From assembly GCA_023435725.1 (NCBI GenBank), contig JAEYRD010000169.1:1-33729 (forward strand): a DNA stretch of 33,729 nt, read 5' to 3'. Under the pieces are notes generated by a model. The model worked only from the letters and a program-made list of their open reading frames with translations, ran no database searches and had not been told where the DNA came from. A program made the translations under genes and the position numbers. Positions 30,687 to 33,729 of this stretch are shown in pieces. Numbering within the stretch: position 1 is the stretch's first letter; the number at the start of each line of letters is the position of its first letter. The DNA comes from Pseudomonadota bacterium (GTDB taxonomy: Bacteria; Pseudomonadota; Alphaproteobacteria; Rhizobiales; Xanthobacteraceae).

Positions 30687-31484
30687 ATGAACGCACCGAC
30701 GACGACCAACGAAGACCTGCTCTACTCCGTCCAGGACGGCATCGCGCGGATCACCTTCAATCGCCCCCAGGCGCGCAACGCAATGACCTTCGCCATGTAT
30801 GACCGCATGGCGGAGATCTGCCAGGAGATCAACGCCGATCGCTCGATCAAGGCGTTGATCCTCACCGGCGACGGCGACAAGGCCTTCGCCTCCGGCACTG
30901 ACATCTCGCAGTTCCGTGCCTTCAAGACGGCACAGGATGCGCTGGACTACGAGGCCCGCATCGACCGCGTGCTCGGCACGCTCGAGCAGTGCCGCGTGCC
31001 CGTGATCGCGGCGATCGCCGGTGCTTGCACCGGCGGCGGCGCCGGAATCGCAGCCTGCTGCGACCTTCGCATCGGCACCGAGACGACGCGCATCGGCTTT
31101 CCGATCGCGCGCACGCTCGGCAACTGCCTGTCGATGTCGAACATCAGCCGCGTCGTCTCGCTGGTCGGACCTGCGCGCACCAAGGACTTGATCTTCAAGG
31201 CGCGTCTGGTCGAGGCGCCGGAAGCGCTGGCGCTCGGCCTGCTCAACGAGGTCGTCCCCGACGTCGAGACGCTGCAGCGCCGTGCGGACGAGACCGCAAG
31301 GCTCGTCGCGAGCCACGCGCCGCTTACGCTGGAAGCGACCAAGGAGGCGGTGCGCCGTATCCGCCGCACGCTGTCGCGCGAGGAAGGCGAGGACCTGATC
31401 CTCAAGGCCTATATGAGCGAAGATTTTCGCGAGGGCATGGACGCCTTCCTCAACAAGCGCACGCCGAACTGGAAGGGCAAGTAG
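30687..31484 (+). CDS. Crotonase-family protein lacking both hydratase glutamates
   Basis: A 265-residue crotonase-fold protein from the ATG at 30687. The fold is clear from N-R-P-Q-A-R-N-A-M, K-A-F-A-S-G-T-D-I-S and C-T-G-G-G-A-G-I-A-A. At the positions of Glu144 and Glu164 of enoyl-CoA hydratase it has Gly120 and Ile140 (G-F-P-I-A). Standard hydration chemistry is therefore unlikely; other crotonase reactions such as hydrolysis, decarboxylation or isomerisation remain possible. It lies 43 bp after the aminotransferase gene, suggesting a shared operon. Confidence 0.88.
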   Translation: MNAPTTTNEDLLYSVQDGIARITFNRPQARNAMTFAMYDRMAEICQEINADRSIKALILTGDGDKAFASGTDISQFRAFKTAQDALDYEARIDRVLGTLEQCRVPVIAAIAGACTGGGAGIAACCDLRIGTETTRIGFPIARTLGNCLSMSNISRVVSLVGPARTKDLIFKARLVEAPEALALGLLNEVVPDVETLQRRADETARLVASHAPLTLEATKEAVRRIRRTLSREEGEDLILKAYMSEDFREGMDAFLNKRTPNWKGK

Positions 31485-31569
31485 CGCGCGAGGCTTGCGT
31501 CTCTGCGTCCCGGTCACTGAAGCGACGCTCATGAGACCACTTGGGGGCCGACCTTGCGGCTCCTCGAGG

Positions 31570-32184
31570 TCAACCGGGCCAGGCCTGTCCCCAGCGCAAG
31601 AGCAATCGCTCGCTCAGCCAGCCGATCCAAATCGCTGGCGCCATGAAAAGTCCGAACGGCAGGAATGCCGTCGCCCGCAGAGACTGCCTTTGCACTGCAG
31701 CATTTACGACGTAGGTGGCAATCGCTGAGAGCGCTGCCAACTCGATCACCGCGGCTGCCGTTGGGAGTTCGAGCCAAGAGCCGGCAACGGCGGCAAGCTT
31801 GACGTCCCCAAGGCCCAATCCCTCACGACCTCGCCAATGGCGGTAGAACAACAAGAGAAGCAACAACGGCAAAGCCACCGCTGAGGCGCGAAAGACCGCC
31901 CAGAGCATGAATGATACGCCGGCACCGGGTCCGATCACTCCAACGCGCAGCAACGCAAGTCCGAAAGCCGCGGCAGTCAGCTCGTTTGGAATGAGGTAGT
32001 GGCGGGCATCGTTGCAGGCGATGGCGAGCATGAGGGCCGCGAGGTATGCACCCAACAGCCCATCCGCGCCGGGCGCGATCACGAGGCTTGTGGCAACGAG
32101 CACGAATACTGCAAGAGCGAATATCAAGCCGCTTTGGATTAGCTTGGGTTTCCCTTGAGCGGGATCCTTATTGAAGTAGTGCAT
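31570..32184 (-). CDS. A24-family prepilin peptidase (CpaA-like)
   Basis: A 204-residue membrane protein from the ATG at 32184; an in-frame start at 32226 would add 14 residues. It has about six hydrophobic segments and both aspartates of the A24 aspartyl proteases: Asp59 in N-D-A-R-H-Y-L-I-P and Asp127 in G-L-G-D-V-K. The N-terminal methylase domain with its cysteine motifs is absent, as in CpaA/TadV enzymes that process Flp-type pilins. No pilin or Tad genes are in the window, so the enzyme is an orphan here. The sequence reads less GC-rich than its neighbours, which could reflect a different history. Confidence 0.85.
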   Translation of the reverse strand: MHYFNKDPAQGKPKLIQSGLIFALAVFVLVATSLVIAPGADGLLGAYLAALMLAIACNDARHYLIPNELTAAAFGLALLRVGVIGPGAGVSFMLWAVFRASAVALPLLLLLLFYRHWRGREGLGLGDVKLAAVAGSWLELPTAAAVIELAALSAIATYVVNAAVQRQSLRATAFLPFGLFMAPAIWIGWLSERLLLRWGQAWPG

Positions 32185-32582
32185 AGACTCTCTGGCATCT
32201 GCAAATGGGCCAAGCGAGGAGCCCACTCTTCACTGAAGCAATTTGAGACCGCTGATCACATCGGTTGCGATCCGGCATGCCGGCTTATCCGTCTGACGGT
32301 CTCTCGGACGTTGTGGCATAAAGCTGTGACAAGCTATCTCGCGACCGCCAGAGAGCAGACAGTTTCCCGAAGATTGGACGATCGGACCCGAACTGCAGCG
32401 TTGATTTGGGGCTCGCTTTCCATTCTAGGCTGGAGATTTCGGCCGGCCGTGCTTGCAATCGATCTCATTCCAAAGTCATAAGCGGGGCGGCGCCCGCCCG
32501 GCTTGAACTGGCCCGCGTTCGCCCGCACAATGCAGTTCGCCTAACTTCGCGAATTGCCAATCCGAACAAGAACATAGGGAAG
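32185..32582. other. Intergenic region with no recognised feature
   Basis: About 400 bp between the divergent prepilin peptidase and receptor genes. It looks less GC-rich than the neighbouring genes. I see no convincing ORF, RNA gene or anaerobox. Confidence 0.4.
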
Positions 32583-33575
32583 ATGCGCGTGGGACATGGA
32601 ATGAAGGCCGCAATTGCGCTTGCGGCCGCGCTTTGCGGCACGCCGGCCTTTGCCGGCTGGGAACCGACCAAACCCGTTGAGATCGTGGTGGCGGCGGGCG
32701 CGGGCGGCGCCTCCGACCAGATGGCGCGGATGATGCAGGCCGCGATCCAGAAGAACAATCTGATGAAGCAGCCGATGGTCGTCTCGCTGAAGGGCGGCGC
32801 GTCGGGCGCGGAAGCGCTGATGTACATGAAGTCCAGCGAAGGTGATCCGAACAAGGTGCTGATCGCCTATTCGCTGATCTACATGCTGCCGCTGTCCGCG
32901 AAGATCCCGTTCAACTGGCGTGAGCTGACTCCGGTTTCGGTGATCGCGCTCGACCAGTTCGTGTTGTGGGATAATAGCGCCGGTCCCAAGACGGTGAAGG
33001 AGTTCGTCGCGGCCGCCAAGGCCGCCGGCTCGCCCTTCAAGATGGGCGGCACCGGCTCCAAGCGCGAGGATCACGTGCTGACCGTGTTCCTCGAGCAGAA
33101 GACCGGCGCGAAGTTCTCCTATCTGCCTTACAAGTCCGGCGGCGAGGCCGCGACCCAGCTTGTCGGCAACCACACCGAATCCAACGTCAACAACCCATCC
33201 GAAAATCTCGAGGTCTGGCGTGCGGGCCAGGTGCGTCCGCTCTGCGTGTTCGACAAGGAGCGCATCTCCTACACCAGCAAAGTGACGGACACGCAGTCCT
33301 GGGCCGACATCCCGACCTGCAAGGAAGAGGGGGTCGACGTCCAGTACCTGATGCTGCGCGCGATGTTCCTGCCCGGCAAGGTCACGCCGGAACAGCAGGC
33401 GTTCTATGTCGACCTGTTCCATAAGGTGACGCAGACCGCCGAGTACAAGGACTACATGGAGAAGCAGGCGCTGAAGCCGATCTTCCTCACCGGCAAGGAC
33501 ATGGTGCAATTCCTCGAGGAGGACGATGCGCAGAACAAGTCGCTGATGACGGAAGCCGGATTCGTCGCGAAGTGA
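32583..33575 (+). CDS. Tripartite tricarboxylate (Bug/TctC-like) solute receptor
   Basis: A 330-residue protein from the ATG at 32583; the ATG at 32601 is equally plausible, and both leave a signal peptide (A-A-I-A-L-A-A-A-L-C-G-T-P-A-F-A). The mature protein starts W-E-P-T-K-P-V-E-I-V-V-A-A-G-A-G-G, the Bug-type first strand and ligand loop. It is predicted to bind a carboxylate in the periplasm. No TctAB permease genes are seen, although any downstream ones would lie beyond the window. It is the second Bug receptor here, unrelated in operon to the first. Confidence 0.9.
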   Translation: MRVGHGMKAAIALAAALCGTPAFAGWEPTKPVEIVVAAGAGGASDQMARMMQAAIQKNNLMKQPMVVSLKGGASGAEALMYMKSSEGDPNKVLIAYSLIYMLPLSAKIPFNWRELTPVSVIALDQFVLWDNSAGPKTVKEFVAAAKAAGSPFKMGGTGSKREDHVLTVFLEQKTGAKFSYLPYKSGGEAATQLVGNHTESNVNNPSENLEVWRAGQVRPLCVFDKERISYTSKVTDTQSWADIPTCKEEGVDVQYLMLRAMFLPGKVTPEQQAFYVDLFHKVTQTAEYKDYMEKQALKPIFLTGKDMVQFLEEDDAQNKSLMTEAGFVAK

Positions 33576-33729
33576 TCGTCTCTTCTCCCTGTCCCCGTTC
33601 TTACGGGGGGGCGACGAGCTTCGCTCGCGCTGGGAGGGTTGGGGTGAGGGGCTCTCTCCGCGAGTCCAATCCTCACCGTCATCGCGGAGACTCCCCCCGC
33701 CCCCCCCCCCCCCACCCCCCCCCGGGGGG
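33576..33729. repeat. Intergenic repeat followed by poly-C artefact
   Basis: The stretch after the receptor gene (CCCGTTCTTACGGGG ... GGGTTGGGGTGAGGGGCTCTCTCC) resembles a repeat common in rhizobial genomes. From about 33691 the sequence degenerates into long runs of C interrupted by single bases and ends in six G. Such a tract is unlikely to be genuine and suggests a low-quality contig end. Confidence 0.5.

Overview
The window looks like chromosomal DNA of a Bradyrhizobium-type alphaproteobacterium. This is inferred from the high GC content, the Rhizobiales-style intergenic repeats, the FixK/FNR-type operators, and several tripartite solute receptors and CoA-dependent enzymes. No rRNA, tRNA, CRISPR array or prophage was seen. 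The left edge cuts an IS630-type transposase. The right edge runs into an improbable poly-C tract that looks like a sequence artefact.

Region 1 (about 0.2-11.9 kb) looks like a low-oxygen regulon. Five 14-bp palindromes of the form TTGA-N6-TCAA (the FNR/FixK 'anaerobox') sit in four intergenic regions. Each lies where a class II FNR promoter would place it relative to the flanking starts. The genes behind them are a CHAD-domain protein with a two-domain kinase, a double universal stress protein with an acyl-CoA synthetase/GNAT acetyltransferase fusion, a YqjD/YqjE-like membrane pair, an Mla-type lipid ABC transporter, a small periplasmic cytochrome c, and an FNR-type regulator with four iron-sulfur cysteines. 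Last comes a 41-residue single-span membrane protein (11775-11900) under the most perfect box. The regulator carries the E-x-x-S-R recognition helix expected to read these boxes and may control the whole island and itself. A second, cysteine-poor Crp-family regulator follows.

Region 2 (about 12.9-17.9 kb) is a catabolic block. A cyclase/hydrolase is divergent from a TRAP transporter (DctP-DctQ-DctM), followed by a short-chain dehydrogenase. A strong 13-bp-arm palindrome lies in the divergent control region.

Region 3 (about 17.9-24.6 kb) is rich in molybdenum-linked genes. A leftward operon encodes a Bug/TctC receptor, a 2Fe-2S subunit, a molybdopterin hydroxylase large subunit and a signal-less ModA-like binding protein, with the last three translationally coupled. 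Divergent from it is a DMSO-reductase-family enzyme with an N-terminal 4Fe-4S site.

Region 4 (about 24.7-33.6 kb) holds two crotonase-family proteins, a GlcG-like protein overlapping a large FAD/Fe-S 2-hydroxyacid dehydrogenase, a divergent serine/alanine-glyoxylate aminotransferase, an orphan A24 prepilin peptidase and another Bug/TctC receptor. The oxidase and aminotransferase together suggest 2-hydroxyacid (for example glycolate) oxidation followed by transamination of the oxo-acid. Two repeat-rich intergenic stretches lie near 25.5 kb and at the right end.
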